From: Monomorium pharaonis
Lineage: Eukaryota; Arthropoda; Insecta; Hymenoptera; Formicidae
Direction of reading: 5' to 3'
Length of the DNA stretch: 64,000 bases
Assembly (NCBI RefSeq): GCF_013373865.1
Contig: NC_050476.1
Span: forward strand, 10,032,001-10,096,000
Shown one piece after another: positions 32,175 through 44,545 of the stretch. Numbering within the stretch: position 1 is the stretch's first letter; every line of letters begins with the position of its first letter. The translations under genes and the position numbers were made by a program. Below the pieces are notes generated by a model. The model worked only from the letters and a program-made list of their open reading frames with translations, had not been told where the DNA came from and searched no databases.

Positions 32175-34213
32175 AGCCGTCGCTCGTGATTCGTTAAAAA
32201 GTTATTAACAATGTAACGGACCGTATTTCCTACGCGGACATTTAATTTGCCGGGATCGGATGTAGGAAAGGTCCCTGAGACAATAGACTCGGTTTCGGTA
32301 AAAAGAAATAAAATAATATATTTAAGTCTTGAGATCTATGTACAATATTTACAGGTGAATATATATACAATGCGTCGCGCGGTTGAAAACAGCTGTTCCC
32401 GGTCGCGTGGATCGTTTGGTGGGAGTCGCGGTGTGGCGACGAGCCGGCGGGCAATGCCCTGAGGCGCGACGCAACGTTTCATGACGCGGTAAGGCGAGCG
32501 GTGCGGCGGGCGGTAGCTGCCGGAGCCTCGAGATCGGTGCGCGGTACGCGGCGTAAGGCGTGAGGTATTTGCGCGATGATTTTGACTTGCGTCTGGTGAT
32601 CGAGGAAACGCCGGTCGATCTCGAGATCTCTTGAGGGAGACGGAGAACACTCCACCCTCGTTGTGTTCGAGCCGGGTGATCGGGCGCTAAGAAATATCCG
32701 AAGCCGAGAACTCTCGGCGAAGGCGAAGTACGCTCTACCCTCTGCTACGGATGCGAAAACTAGGAGTTCGGATGCTAGCGATACCGAGAGCTCTCGGTTA
32801 AGGCGGAGAACACTCTATCCTAATAACCATGTCGCAGGAGGCTTTTCTTGGTCGTACTCTGGTCGGGATCGGAGTACCAGTGCACGGTCGGATCGAGAAG
32901 TGTCGTATCTTCCACCGGAGCGGCTTTTTATACCCGCTTGGGGTGGCGGATCGGAGATTCTCGTGGATCTTCGGGTTTCCCCGCGCTCGCTCCCTTCCCA
33001 TGGAGGCTGGGAGAGCACGGGGAAATACGCGGAGCGGAGACGAGGATCGCTTTTGTGCGGCGTTTAGGACGGGCCGGTGCCCGTTTTCGCGGCCCGGCGG
33101 GTGTTCGGCCGGGCCGTACGCGGTCGGTGATGTCGGCGGACGGGAGGTTCGTTACAACAAAAAGAGTTTCATAAATACAACACATGAATATTCAGTATAG
33201 GAGTACATCACATGGTTTTGCAACTTTCCACGCGTAGCGAGGTCCATCCTTCCCTTCTTACAGAGCGAAACAACGTTCACGCCTGTACTTTACCACAAGG
33301 GTTTGCGACTTTAGATTTAAAATTGTGGTCAAATAGCGAATTGAAAACGTTCGGGTTAGGTTAGGTTAGAATAAAATACGGGAGGAGTTGTAGGGAGTGG
33401 GGCGGAGCCTCTGCCCGCCCACACGTTCTCTGCACCACACTTTGCAGTATAGGAGGGTATGAAATATTTATATACAATAATAATTTTATTTATTTGTGAT
33501 ATTCTTCAATAGGATACATTGAAGCCATAATTTCAAAGAATTTATCAATTCGTTCGGAATAATTTGCGTTTACAAATGAATTCAGCTGTATAATACATAT
33601 AGTGTTCTTTTCGGGTGCCATATCGTGGTATTCCAGCTTGAATATTCCGCCACAGACGTTCAATATTTTGAGTATGTATTGAGATTGATGTATGTATACT
33701 ACAATTCTATCTATATGGTGCCAGATAAAGTCACAAACCCATAATACAGTACAAGTAAGAAATTTATAATTCTTAATTCTTTATTATTGATGTAGAAAGA
33801 ATTAAATTGTATAACCACGGTTATCTAGCTTAATTTCCAAAATATATATATTTTATATTATTTAATAGTATATGAAATGCGTGATTTGCATGTTTGCTAA
33901 TCCATATGCAAAGAACGTGTGGATAGGGGAATGGCGGAGCCCCTTTCCCTGCACCTCCTTCCCGTATTTTTTCCTAACCTAACCCAAACATTTTTAATTT
34001 GCTATTTGGCCACAATTTTAAATCTAAAATTGCAAACCCTTGTGATAAAGTACAGGCGTAAACATCGTTTTGCTCTGTAAGCAGGGGGCGATGGATCTCG
34101 CTACGCGTGGAAAGTTGCAAAATCATGCGATGTACTCCTATACTGAATAATTATATGTCATATTTATGAAACTTTTTTTGTTAATCACTTTTAACGAATT
34201 ATGAGCGACGGCT
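32175..34213. mobile_element. Inverted-repeat element, left arm split by a solo LTR
   Basis: AGCCGTCGCTCGTGATTCGT at 32175 is mirrored by the sequence ending GAGCGACGGCT at 34213. After removing the LTR (32212-33156) and one ACAA, the left arm continues AAAAAGAGTTTCATAAATAC, TATAGGAGTACATCACATG and GCGTAGCGAGGTCC, matched in reverse at about 34080-34185. The arms also share GGGTTAGG…AATAAAATACGGGAGGAG and GGAGCCTCTGCCC-type hairpin blocks (about 33350-33450 and 33895-33990). The unpaired centre is AT-rich. Unsplit length is about 1.1 kb. No coding sequence. Confidence 0.85.
32212..33156 (+). mobile_element. Solo LTR, 945 bp, 4-bp duplication ACAA
   Basis: The sequence starts TGTAACGG and ends CGTTACA (TG…CA with a 6-bp inverted TGTAAC/GTTACA) and is bounded on both sides by ACAA. 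It interrupts the left arm of an inverted-repeat element whose right arm shows the uninterrupted sequence, which confirms the insertion borders. It is GC-rich, with an internal direct repeat of about 80 bp (CCGAGAACTCTCGG and CCGAGAGCTCTCGG, each followed by a CTCTA(C/T)CC block). Open frames inside are composition artefacts. TG…CA ends with a 4-bp duplication fit Ty3/gypsy; the orientation is assumed. Confidence 0.9.
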
Positions 34214-35345
34214 TTCTTTTCCCTTTCTTTATCTTCCACCGTCCGCTTCATCCGTCTTTTCTCCTCCGCTACCTTCTCCGCCTCCTTGACCTGTTTCCTC
34301 GCTCTTATCTCCTTCCCACACTCCCGCTCTTCTCGTCCTATTCCTCGTCTGTCTTCCTTACCGCCCGCTTCCTTGTTTCGTGTATCTCCTGACCTGTTCT
34401 TCTTCTGCACGGATTCCATTCTGCTTCTTTTTTCTTTCTCCGACTCATTTATGTGGCTTCTCTCCCTCCTCGCTCCCCTCTTCGACACCTCCATCTCCCG
34501 GCGCTTTCCGCATTCTCTCTTTTCTCCTCACCTCTCTGCCTCTGCTTTTGCTTCTACTCTGCTCCTTCCTCTTCTTTGCTTCTTTATCTTGCCTCTCTTT
34601 CTCCTTTCTTTTTCTCCCGCCTCTCTCTCCGTCTTCTCCTGTCTTCTCTCCGGCTTTTCTTCTCCCCTTGGTCTCCTTATTAATTTCACTTCTTCGCCTC
34701 TTCCCCCTGCTTCCAAATTCCATCTCCTCCATATCCCCACCAGCTCCTCCACGCCTTTTTTATATTTTTCAACTTCTTGATTATCTCCTCTATCCTCCTT
34801 GTTTTCTTTCTCATTAATTTTTTCTTTTTACTTTCTCTCTCCACTGTCACCACTCTCTCCTTGGCGGACCACGTGCTTGAAAACGCAAGCGTTCCCAAAC
34901 CCGCTACCACCGTTCCCTCTCAGTCTTGCCAACCCGAATCTTCGCTCCTCTTATTCCACTGTATACACCACTTTTCTGTCGCCCAGCGCCATCTGCCATT
35001 GTCTCTTTCATCTTTCTATCACTTCGCCTATGCCTTCGTGTTTCCACTCCATTCTTCCTCTTTACCACTCTGCCACTTATCTTCTCTCCAGCTTCCTTCT
35101 TCCTTCTCCCGGTCATCGCTCCAATTTTTGCTCGCTTATCCTCGTTCCTTCTCCGTATCTTCTCACCTCCACTACTCTTCCTCCTCCATCTCCCGACTTC
35201 TTCCTTCAATTACACTTATTCACCACCACACTCTCTTTATGATTGACCACTTCCCAGCTCTCCTCCACACCTCCATCCTCCCATTTTTTCATCTTACTTC
35301 AGAAGCATCCCAGGACACACCTCCTCGCTTTAAGGGCGCCATTTT
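34214..35345 (-). mobile_element. Pyrimidine-rich tract (purine-rich on minus strand), LINE-like
   Basis: Over 1.1 kb the plus strand is C/T-rich, mirroring the composition of 28450-29750 in reverse. Minus-strand frames are rich in K, E and R (for example EEIIKKLKNIKK) and unrecognised. It could be the purine-rich 5' part of a non-LTR element. No target duplication or reverse transcriptase was found. Confidence 0.35.
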
Positions 35346-35349
35346 CCCT

Positions 35350-36220
35350 TTTTACATTATATTAATATAATTATATATTACTTATATTATATTAGTATAA
35401 TTATATATGATATTAATAATAAATTACTTTTTTTATTGTCTTTTTTTCATTATTTTGTCAAATTTTTTTTGTTTAATGTTACATATTATTGATATATTAT
35501 TTATGTACGATTTTTATTAATAGAAAGAAAAAGAGAAAGGATATGTTTAATTAAATCAGTCGTCATTTTTACATCCATGTCAGCATATATCTTTCTCTTA
35601 TACACACGCACGCGCATGCGCTCTTAATCCATTAATTATTAAAAAAGTTTTTTATATTTTTATTTGTAGTCATTGCTCTCTTATTTTTTTTACTACGTTC
35701 ATGAATTTCAATTTCTATTTTTGTTCTTATTTTTTTTATTTTTTATTTTAAAGTTTCTCTTTTTTTTCTATCTTTTATGTTTTATGTTTTATTATTATTT
35801 TTTTTTTTTTTTTGTAAGGTATATGCAGAATATACGAATTAAAAAATAAACTAAGATATTTTATAATTTTAATTAACATATTAACATATCATTGAAATGA
35901 AAATGATACATTATTGCTAACCTAACGTAAATAACATATAAATAACCAAATAACTTTCTCTTCTACTATTTCCACCTTTTTTACTTCCTCTTCCACCACC
36001 TTTATTACCTTTACTTTTGCCATCATCTATTTTCTTTTTATTTCTGTGATAAACGTATATAAAAGATAAAGATACAGAAAACTTACTTTTGTTATTATTT
36101 TTACCTCATTATTTTTTATGTTACAACCTAGCAAGATATATTTTTATATACATATCTAATTAAATCACTATTATATATATATACAATATATAATTTTTAA
36201 AGTTTAGTAAAATATTTAAT
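35350..36220. other. AT-rich, no gene; possible Helitron 3' region
   Basis: A perfect palindrome GCGCATGCGC at about 35609-35618 lies downstream (minus strand) of the Helitron helicase remnant. It could belong to that element's terminal hairpin, but a CTRR end is not clear. Confidence 0.3.
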
Positions 36221-36223
36221 ACA

Positions 36224-36395
36224 TTATTTCTCGAGTATTTCTTTATAAACGTAATTTTTAAATTGATTAAATAGATTATTATTTCCTAAATAAACTTTTA
36301 CTGAATCCCAAAAACGCACTCGTGATAATGCAACGTACAATTGTCTATGGAGACAGCCATTAGAATAAAGCGGCAACAATACAATTGCAACTGGC
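36224..36395 (-). pseudogene. Helitron Pif1-type helicase, last ~55 residues
   Basis: The minus strand reads LPLYSNGCLHRQLYVALSRV, then RFWDSVKVYLGNNN, then FKNYVYKEILEK and a TAA at 36224. QLYVALSRVR is helicase motif VI of the Pif1 group as found at the C-terminus of RepHel proteins, and the NYVYKEIL tail is typical of Helitrons. In these elements the protein nicks and unwinds DNA for rolling-circle transposition. Only this C-terminal piece is present; upstream sequence is unrecognisable. Confidence 0.8.
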
Positions 36396-36399
36396 AGCC

Positions 36400-37330
36400 A
36401 ATTTTAAGGGTTTCACGGAAATTTTAAAGGATTTGCCATATTGAATCCGCTATTTTGCAGTATTCAAACATAAAAAATGTACAAAACTTATGGTTTTAAA
36501 ACTTTTGTTGCTAATAATCACAAAAAAATCATTTTTTTAGTTCTCTGACCATCATATTGGATCCACCATTATTAAGACTGTAAATTCTGATAGAACATAA
36601 ACAGTAATGATATTGGATTTATCCCAAATTCAGACTGTGAAGGAAAAAAGTTTGGCCATGCTTGATTTTCATAGAATTATTAAGAAAAAAATCCACATTT
36701 CACTAAATTTCTTGCAATTTCTGCTATTTTGAAAAGTGAATTGAGGTTGAACAAAATTTCTTGAAGTTTCAACCATTTTATCCACCTTTGAACGCGGTTA
36801 GAAATGGACCCTAATACTTTTTTTTACTAAAAATTATCGAAAAAAACTTTCCTATTTTTTAATAAACTTTTCTACTTAAAATCCGCCATATTGGTTTTCT
36901 GAGACATAAAAATGCAATTTTGACTTAAGAAATCAAAAGAGCACACCCAAAAAATAGGAAGATACATGATTTTGGTTAAAAAATATTTTTTATTTTTTCT
37001 ATTGAAAATAAAGCTAAAAGATGAATAAAAAATTTGTTAATGGGTTAAGGCCCGTTAAGAGAACATCTACTTTTTCCGAAAGCAAAGTGTAAAATTTAAA
37101 CTGCCATAACTTTGCGAATAATGGTCATAGAAAGAAATACTAAAAAGCAAATTAAAAAACAAAATGTCTACTTTTCGATGGTTATGTCAAAATTTAAATT
37201 TTTTTAATTTAAAAAATTTTTTGAATAAAAAGAAAATATTTGAAATTTTAATAAAACTTTTTCTGATATATTAGTTATTTTTTATTAAAAAAACTGCAGT
37301 CTCGCGATTCAGAAATCCGCACACAGAAAA
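36400..37330. other. Decayed repeat, no gene seen
   Basis: Motifs such as CCATATTGGATCCACCAT and AAATTCTGATAG resemble the tandem repeat at 17490-17815 in a diverged state. Confidence 0.4.
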
Positions 37331-37334
37331 GTGA

Positions 37335-37505
37335 TTACCGTCGGCATCAGCGTTACCCGATGTGCACCGCAAAGAGATTGCTCGATTGCGTTTTACGCGT
37401 CATATGGTCATTATGTGGACTGAAAAAAATTGTTACAACTGGTCTCGAACCCAGCTTGCACGGATAGCAAAACAGTAGGCGCACCCGCGGCCACAGCGCT
37501 ACATG
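37335..37505 (-). other. tRNA-derived SINE-like sequence
   Basis: On the minus strand TAGCGCTGTGGCCGCGG (A-box-like, with a D arm that can pair GCGC with GCGC) is followed by GGTTCGAGACC, a perfect B-box. The anticodon arm does not fold well. Downstream the sequence continues to a block GCGGTGCACATCGGGTAA… that also occurs at 7625-7662 (GTGGTGCACATTGGGTAA), so the unit is dispersed. This suggests a SINE rather than a working tRNA. Confidence 0.5.
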
Positions 37506-37979
37506 CTAAAAAGTAGCTTTCTATTGCACTTATCTTACCGGTCGAAAATGCACATACTTAGATGCAATTTTTTCAGAAACTAAGGCCTCAAAAGCCAAAA
37601 CACGGTTTTTGTTTTTTTATTTCCCCTTTCGAATGCATTCAAAAGTAGTTAGCAGATGTTGGGATCTCCTTGTCAATTAAATTTTGCTCAACATTGCATT
37701 TAGTGTACTGAATTTTTATCAAAAAAATTTTTTTACCAGAAATTTAAGAAATTTTAGGATTGTAACAAATCAATGATATATAAAACTGTATTAGATATTT
37801 TTTAATTTAATATGACACAAAGGTGTTTTTAAGAATGTAATTAAGCAAGAATTGTTTGTTTTTGTCCTTTTTATTAATTATTTCAGAATGTTTTTAAATC
37901 AGCATGTATTAAAAATCTCAGAAATAACACATAAAAATTATTTACAAATAATTTATAAATAATTTTATTTACATGACAG

Positions 37980-39431
37980 AAAATTGCGGGAAATTTTCAA
38001 ATCTATGGACGTTAATGATAGTGGCACAGTAAAGTTAGAAGAAGTATGTAAATTTTTTTAACATCAAGTATCTTATAAAATTTATCGAAGCTAACGCAAT
38101 CTTTTTTATTTCCAGGTTTGGATGACATTACAGTCGAGTACAATGTGCAATAATGTGTCTTTTTCGGACCTGCTCAATACTGTGAATAAGTCCGGTAACG
38201 TTCTCGCGTTTTATTTTTATGGATATTTTATAGATTCTTATATGTTGAAAAATTAAAATACGATGTTTGCCCTCGCAGAAATCTACAGGACATCGATAGA
38301 CGGATTTTCAAAAGATGATGACCCGACTGAATTGCGAATCAATTTTGAGCAGTTTTGTGTTCTTGCCAGCGAGTTGTCGTGGACACGGACGAAGAATAAT
38401 GGCGTCTCTTGTGAAAGTGAGATACCTTCAGTATGGAATATATTATGTAGGAAGACTTCAAATTTCTTGCGCCGAGTTATCGTACATCCCTTTAATCGCT
38501 TCCTAGGTATTTTTGATTTTCGACAATTTCCCACGATCTTCAGTTCCTGGCGAAAATTTTTCTCATAATATTTAAAAAATTTATATATTTTAAATTTATG
38601 AAGCTTTTTATAAAAAACATTTTGCTTTTTAAAATTTTTTAGAAACGCAGATTTTTAAAAATATCTTTATATTTTTCAGATTTTATAAGATTTCTTTAAC
38701 AATTTTGACATGAGAATTTTTTAGAAAACATCAAAATTGATGAATGAGCATGCGTGTGTGCGTGCGTGCATGCGTGTATGCAAAGAATTATTAGAAAAAA
38801 TGTAGACTTTAATTTTTTATTACTCAAATTAAATAATTACTCTAATAAAATAATGATAAAATAATAAAATAATTTTAAAGATAACCCTCTACAATTAGGC
38901 TTCAAAATAAATAAATAAATACTTATTTTAACACTTTAATATATAAAATGTTATACCAAATACAAATTTACACCTGTGTGTAAAAATTGATATTAATTTA
39001 AATATTCTTATTTGAGTATTTTGAGATATTATATTTAAAAATCTGAAAAATATTTAGTTTTTAAAAAAATTATTGTTGAAGTGTTTCAATTTGTACATAA
39101 AAATTAAGGAAATTAAAAAATATAAAATTTATATATATTGTAAAAATTTTATGAAAAAGTCAGAAAAATTTTCACTACAGGTATATACTTACTGTTTACT
39201 CACTTCTTGACTTTCCATTTTTCTCATTTTTCCCAAAATCGAGCATTTGATTTCATATTTTTGTAGAGCAGGTCAAAAACGGTGCTTACACTATTTGAAC
39301 ATTATCAAGACTTAAACTTTTTTAGATTGGACCAATTCCTTCGTACAAGAATTTGAACAAAGAGATATTTACATTGGCGTAGTCAATAAAGATCTGTTTT
39401 GGTTAGAAACATCCGCAGCACCATTGATAGA
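37980..39431 (+). CDS. EF-hand protein gene, four internal exons (partial)
   Basis: Exons bounded by AG and GT and joined in phase: 37980-38043, 38116-38194, 38279-38416 and 39326-39431. The first reads KLREIFKSMDVNDSGTVKLEE, whose DVNDSGTVKLEE is a complete 12-residue calcium-binding EF-hand loop (D, N, S, T, E at positions 1, 3, 5, 7, 12, G at 6). The second continues VWMTLQSSTMCNNVSFSDLL. The third holds INFEQFCVLASEL, the end of a second, degenerate EF hand. The fourth (WTNSFVQEFEQRDIYIGVV) is less certain. The order recalls the troponin C/calmodulin group, but I cannot name the gene. No stops or frameshifts were seen, unlike every element gene here. First and last exons are missing; 18335-18432 is a possible upstream exon. 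Confidence 0.66.
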
Positions 39432-39834
39432 GTGAGTATATCAGTAATCCACTGATGACAGGCTATTAAGTATTTTTAAAAATTTAGAGAAGTTAAGAAA
39501 ATCGGAAATTTTAGAAAGTTTTTTTATTCTTAATTCCTTCGACGATATTGATCTTATATAACGCGGAAAATTGTGTGTCTCTGACGTCATATGGCGCACA
39601 TTGTTTTGTTTTTGATTAACCGGTCTTGATTTTTATAAAACTTACTTAGGAAGTACTTATGAATTTTTTGAGTCGCTAAATACAAAATTAAAATAAAAAA
39701 TAAAATTTAAGATGACAGACTCAATATGGTTGTTGAAAAAAACCAAAATCTATATGATTGATAGAACTTAGTGTTTGAGAGTTTTGTGGATTGTTAAATA
39801 CGAAATCAAAATGCAAAATAACGAACTATAACCG
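39432..39834. other. Intron or intergenic AT-rich sequence
   Basis: A good donor GTGAGT at 39432 implies that the EF-hand gene continues. No acceptor and exon were recognised in the next few kb. Confidence 0.4.
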
Positions 39835-40014
39835 TTGGCATTGTACTTGTTACGCGAAAAAGACTCCGCACTTTTCTTACGGAAAATAGGTTTTATACAA
39901 ATTGGCTCAAACTCTGGCAAAAGATAACAGAAGGTATGCCGATTAAAAGTTGTCATTTCTAAGTCAATCCACTCTGAGTCACTTTTGACTTAACGATGCT
40001 TGAAAATGAAAGTA

Positions 40015-40395
<381 letters not shown>

Positions 40396-40784
40396 TTTTT
40401 TTTTTTAAGCGCCGCTTAACTAGAAACGTTTTTAGGTGTAAATCTCCGATTTGAATGAGCTTGAAATACGTTGTCGAGCAGCTAAAAATAAGAGACACGT
40501 ATTTTCTTAAAAGTATCCAAACGCACATTTAAGGAGTAAAAGAGCCGTTAAAAAAAATTAGTTTTTCTTTTTGGGGCGAATATCGATGAAACTATATAAG
40601 AGATTTAAAAAGTGTTTAGTAATTATGTACATTAGCGATTTCTCACCGATCTTGATAATCTTCAAATATGTTGTTAGTGTTATTATTTTGAACAACTTTT
40701 CCCTATACATGTTACCACCGCTTGACTTTAGTTTCATACACAAAATTAAAAAAATTTTTTTAATTTTATTAGTTTTGAAGCAGA

Positions 40785-40870
40785 GGGAGGGTGGGATGCA
40801 GAAAACGCGCGAGCGGGGTGCAGGGGGAGAGGCTTCGCCCCTTTGCTCTGCTCTGTAAGCAGTGGGGAAC
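40785..40870 (+). repeat. CA-hairpin core fragment
   Basis: CGCGCGAGCGGGGTGCAG followed by GGGGGAGAGGCTTCGCCCC and CTCTGTAAGCAG resembles the hairpin part of the dispersed core, without the microsatellite. Confidence 0.6.
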
Positions 40871-41394
40871 CATAAAATGAATTTTATCGATCTAAATAGG
40901 GGGGCACATACTCAAAATGTTGAACATTGTTGGCGTGAAACTAGGGCCAATATTTTGCGATATGGACTTCAAGAAAAACATTAAGTTGGTTATATAGCCG
41001 AATTTTTGTTTCGACGGCGACATGACTTTAAGGTGAGAACCTCATAAAATAAAATTTTTGAGCAATTTTCAATTTTTGCTTAAATTGATAGGAAAGGGCA
41101 TGGCAGGATAAGTATGTATGTGCTGTCTCCGCATGGATTTGATTGAGATTTTTTTAAAAAGTTGGTATTGATGTAAGATGAAATTTCTTCAAGTATTATA
41201 TCTGAAAAATAATTTTTATGGGAGTTATGGGGAAAAGAAGAAAAATCGAAAAAAAAAAATTTTTTTTTTAAACTGCTGAACCGATATTGATTTAAAAAAA
41301 TATATATTATAGATTTCAATTTCACAGTGTTATTTAAAAATTAAGAATTTTTTTTTAAATACATGGGGAGTGCCATCGACTCGCGATCGAGCAT

Positions 41395-41770
41395 CTATCG
41401 TCTTGATCGCTCTCTTCCGCACCAGCCGTCATAGATATCGTTTCGGCAGCTTGGCCGTCCTCGCGAGAAGGAAAGTGCCGTGAGGGCGTGTCAGGAAGCA
41501 AGCCAGGGCCTTAACGAGGACCCGGAGGAACCTGGAAGCCGCTGAAGCGTGTTAGTGTCATTGTAAAGCCATTCGCGAGTCGGCGGATCGCGCTCGCGTG
41601 ATGAGGTCGAGCTCATTGGTGTTGCGGGAGCACGCTAGGACGTACTCGTTAGTGTGAGGTAAAAAGAGCGATCGACGCCCGTCGCCGGGAGTTTGCGGAG
41701 GCTAGAGTTTGCGTATCAAAGCGTCGCGTATGGCAGGGGCTATAATCTCTTATGTATTTTTTGTGACCAG
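41395..41770. other. GC-rich block, probable LTR-element fragment
   Basis: CpG-rich sequence abruptly replaces AT-rich arm sequence. No gene was recognised. With 42340-43200 it appears to be an insertion in the left arm of the large inverted repeat. Confidence 0.4.
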
Positions 41771-42380
41771 CGTTTGTGGCGCCGCCTGTAAGACAATCAA
41801 CCGAACTGAACTAAAAATCAATATGGCTGTTTAAAAGCAGTATGGCCGTAGTAATAAATGCGAATAAATGCCCGTGTGTCGGATATCACAATCGTCCAGA
41901 ATTTTGTAATAAATCTTGTGCATATGTGTTGAGTCGGATATCGCAATCGTCCGCAGTGTTGTAATAAGTCTGGTTTTGAGATTGAGTACGACAAGATGGT
42001 AAGAACGTGTTATTAAAACGTGTGTGTCGGGAAGAGATGTGCCAAGACACGTTTTCCCGAGAGATAAAGATCGGAAAACAGAAAACTTTGGTTTTTGGTT
42101 TAAACAATTGTTTAAATAAAATTGTATGATGTAAAATATATAATAATAAATAAAATATTACAGGAAATATTAATTTGTTTCATTTATTCACAATTTGTAT
42201 GCGTGCATGTGTGTGCGCACGTACATCAAGGAGTTGATTGGTAAGAGGAGTGAGGTGAAAGGGGAGAGAGCGGCCATACTGATTTTTAGTTTGGTTCGGT
42301 TGATTGTCTTACAGTGGTGGCACCACAAACGCTGGTCAGGAAAAAACGGGAGATTGTTGCCCCTGGCGTGTTACGCGCTT
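41730..42380. mobile_element. Inverted-repeat (MITE-like) element with ~65-100-bp arms
   Basis: GACCAGCGTTTGTGGCGCCG and TGTAAGACAATCAACCGAAC (41772-41830) are mirrored by GGTTCGGTTGATTGTCTTAC and CACAAACGCTGGTC (42280-42336); weaker pairing extends about 40 bp further out. Inside, GTCGGATATC(A/G)CAATCGTCC occurs twice, 56 bp apart. No coding sequence. Confidence 0.82.
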
Positions 42381-42539
42381 TCTGAGGATAGTGGCCCCCG
42401 GTGACGAAGGAAAGAGCATCCGTTCGCAAGAAAAGCCCGATAGCGTGGTCGCCATCCCGTTGCACGCCCGAGTTGTGTGCTTGTCGGATCGTGGTGCGTG
42501 CGTCGCGCGTTCACGCTGCGGTTTGTGCATGGGGCTTCT

Positions 42540-43200
42540 CTAATATCTTTGCGTCATTGTTATCTCTGTTTATCTCGTTCCGTTAATATCGCGTCTTAAT
42601 CTTATTGTTAATTCCGCGTCGCGCTATTTCCGTTACTTTCACATCCTAGTATTATTCGCAATTCCGTGTCTTATTGCTATACTATTGATATCGCGCCTTT
42701 TTCTATTTTTGTTGTTCCCTTTGTGCCTTTTGGTTAATTCTGTTATTTTTGATTTCCCTCTTAAACTCTGTAACTTGCGCGTTAAGCGAAATTTCTGTTC
42801 CATTTCTTTGCTATCTTATTAATTATTATTGTTGTTTTCTTTCTCTCGAATAAACGCGCTATTAATTTGTTCTACAATAGGAGTGTAAATTATTTCTTTT
42901 TTCGTCTCGCGTAAACGAACGTCCGTCCGTAGCATACCGCCCCACTCCTCTACCGAAATCGGAGCGGATGGCTAATTACCCTGATCGAGCGTGAAGCGGG
43001 ATCTTGGAGCTACTTTCGTGGGATCTCGCTTGTGATTCGACGTGACGGAAGCGCGCGTCTGGCGCCCAACATGTGATAATTTGCACGGATCGCTCGGCGA
43101 TAATTCGAGGGGTGCTTAAGGGAACGTCCATCCTCTCTCTCCTCTCGTACCGTTTTTGATCCGCATCGCGGTTCCGCATGGCGGAACGTGAAACGCGTGA
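42540..43200 (+). mobile_element. LTR retrotransposon fragment: LTR end, primer-binding-like site, leader
   Basis: A long T-rich region with GAATAAACGCGC (a polyadenylation-type signal near 42850) is followed near 43052 by TGGCGCCCAAC, a sequence like the primer-binding start of many insect LTR elements. A short GC-rich leader ends near GTGACA at 43203. No gag or pol follows. The left border is unclear. Confidence 0.4.
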
Positions 43201-43204
43201 CAAT

Positions 43205-43660
43205 ATATACATAATGTATACGTATATTATATTATTAAATATGTATGTAGGGTGGTTGACTATAAACATACAAACTTTATAAAAAAATAAAAAGCATTGA
43301 AATAAGTACAACGAACGGGAAACAATTAGAATCGATTACATAAAGTTTTGAGAAAAATTGCTAAGAAGAACTGCTAAGACTGCGAATAAATGCGCAGTGG
43401 ACGAGCATCGTGGGCCTCAATCATCCTGTAAATACATTTCAAACAAAATTGCCTTTTTAAAAAGGTAAAAAAAGCGCCAAGTGCATGGTTATTTTTTTAT
43501 GGAAAAAAATCACAAATCTTAGAGATAGTTTGACGAAACCTTTGATGAAATTTAATCTAAGTGATATATATCTTTATGGTTGAAAAATATCACATTTATT
43601 TACGTATCAAATAAAGCCGAGATAATACTTTTTACTAAATTCAAATAAAATTATATATAT
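43205..43660 (+). repeat. Left copy of inverted pair, partner 47455-47840
   Basis: GGTTGACTATAAACATACAA, GCATTGAAATAAGTACAACG, GCATCGTGGGCCTCAATCA and GGTTGAAAAATATCACATTT occur in reverse on the right. Confidence 0.85.
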
Positions 43661-44545
43661 TATATACACTGTGCACTGGCGCAAAAAAAATGAGACAAAA
43701 ATTTTGACCGATTTTTAGGCAATCTTTAAAGTGATGCAACTTTGTGAAAAATCACCCAATTACATGTACTTTTTTTAAATTGAAGGGCAAAGACTCTACT
43801 TTGAGAATTTCTAGGCAAAAGTTTGATTTGTTAAGTGCGAACCTTTTGTATCGCATGAAAACCAAACATTTTTTTTAATTGAAAAAAGTAAAAGTTTGTT
43901 ATCATTTTTCACAACTTTCTCGTTAAAATCTGACTAATATTAATCCAGATTCTTAAAGTTTATTCTTTTCTAAGCAATTTAAAAAAATACATGTCGATAC
44001 GATGTTTTTTGTTGATTGCACACGAGTTTGAAATTTGCACTGCATTTTAGGATATTTTAGCGAATAAATACGGTATTTTTTTAATATCATGAATTTTGAG
44101 TATCAATATGATATTACACATTGGTTTTATTCTTGTTTAACTTAGTCATTAATTTATTATAATTTATGTACTTATTAATTTATTATAATTTTAATAAGAC
44201 AATAAATTACATTAATTAATGGTAAAAAATTTAATAAAAATTATAAATAATATTATCAATGCTATCAATGATTAATATCAATTGATCTGCTCGACGATCG
44301 CGATGCTGAGATGACGGGGGGAGCATAGGTGCCTTTCGTCAAGCGTCAATCGCTGGCCGCTGAACGCACGCTTTCGTGGCAGCCTTGGAGGAAGAGAGAC
44401 GGACGTCTCTCTCTGTTTAATAACCGAGTAGAGGCAGGCGCAGCGAGAGCGACCGAGCCGGCCCGAGACTCGAGGTACAAACGCGACCAGCTTGGGTGCT
44501 CGGCGGAGCACCCAAGGTGCTCGCGTCCCAAAACGTGCACCACTG
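43661..44545. other. AT-rich stretch with a GC-rich patch, no gene
   Basis: A motif TGCACTGGCGCAAAAAAAATGA at 43674 looks like a Tc1-type terminal repeat, but its partner was not found. The GC-rich patch 44285-44530 contains a hairpin GGGTGCTCGGCGGAGCACCC. This stretch has no counterpart in the right arm. Confidence 0.45.

Noticed and set aside
32663..33200. Several 100-134 aa frames on both strands in a GC-rich region
   Set aside because: They lie within the solo LTR and have no protein-family features; high GC simply lacks stop codons.
33352..33371. GGGTTAGGTTAGGTTAG resembling the insect telomere repeat TTAGG
   Set aside because: Only two to three copies, inside an arm of an inverted-repeat element and mirrored in the other arm. 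Not a telomere array.
34286..35370. Overlapping S/P/L-rich frames of 145-197 aa on the plus strand
   Set aside because: Same reason: pyrimidine-rich tract, no motifs, frames open in all three phases.
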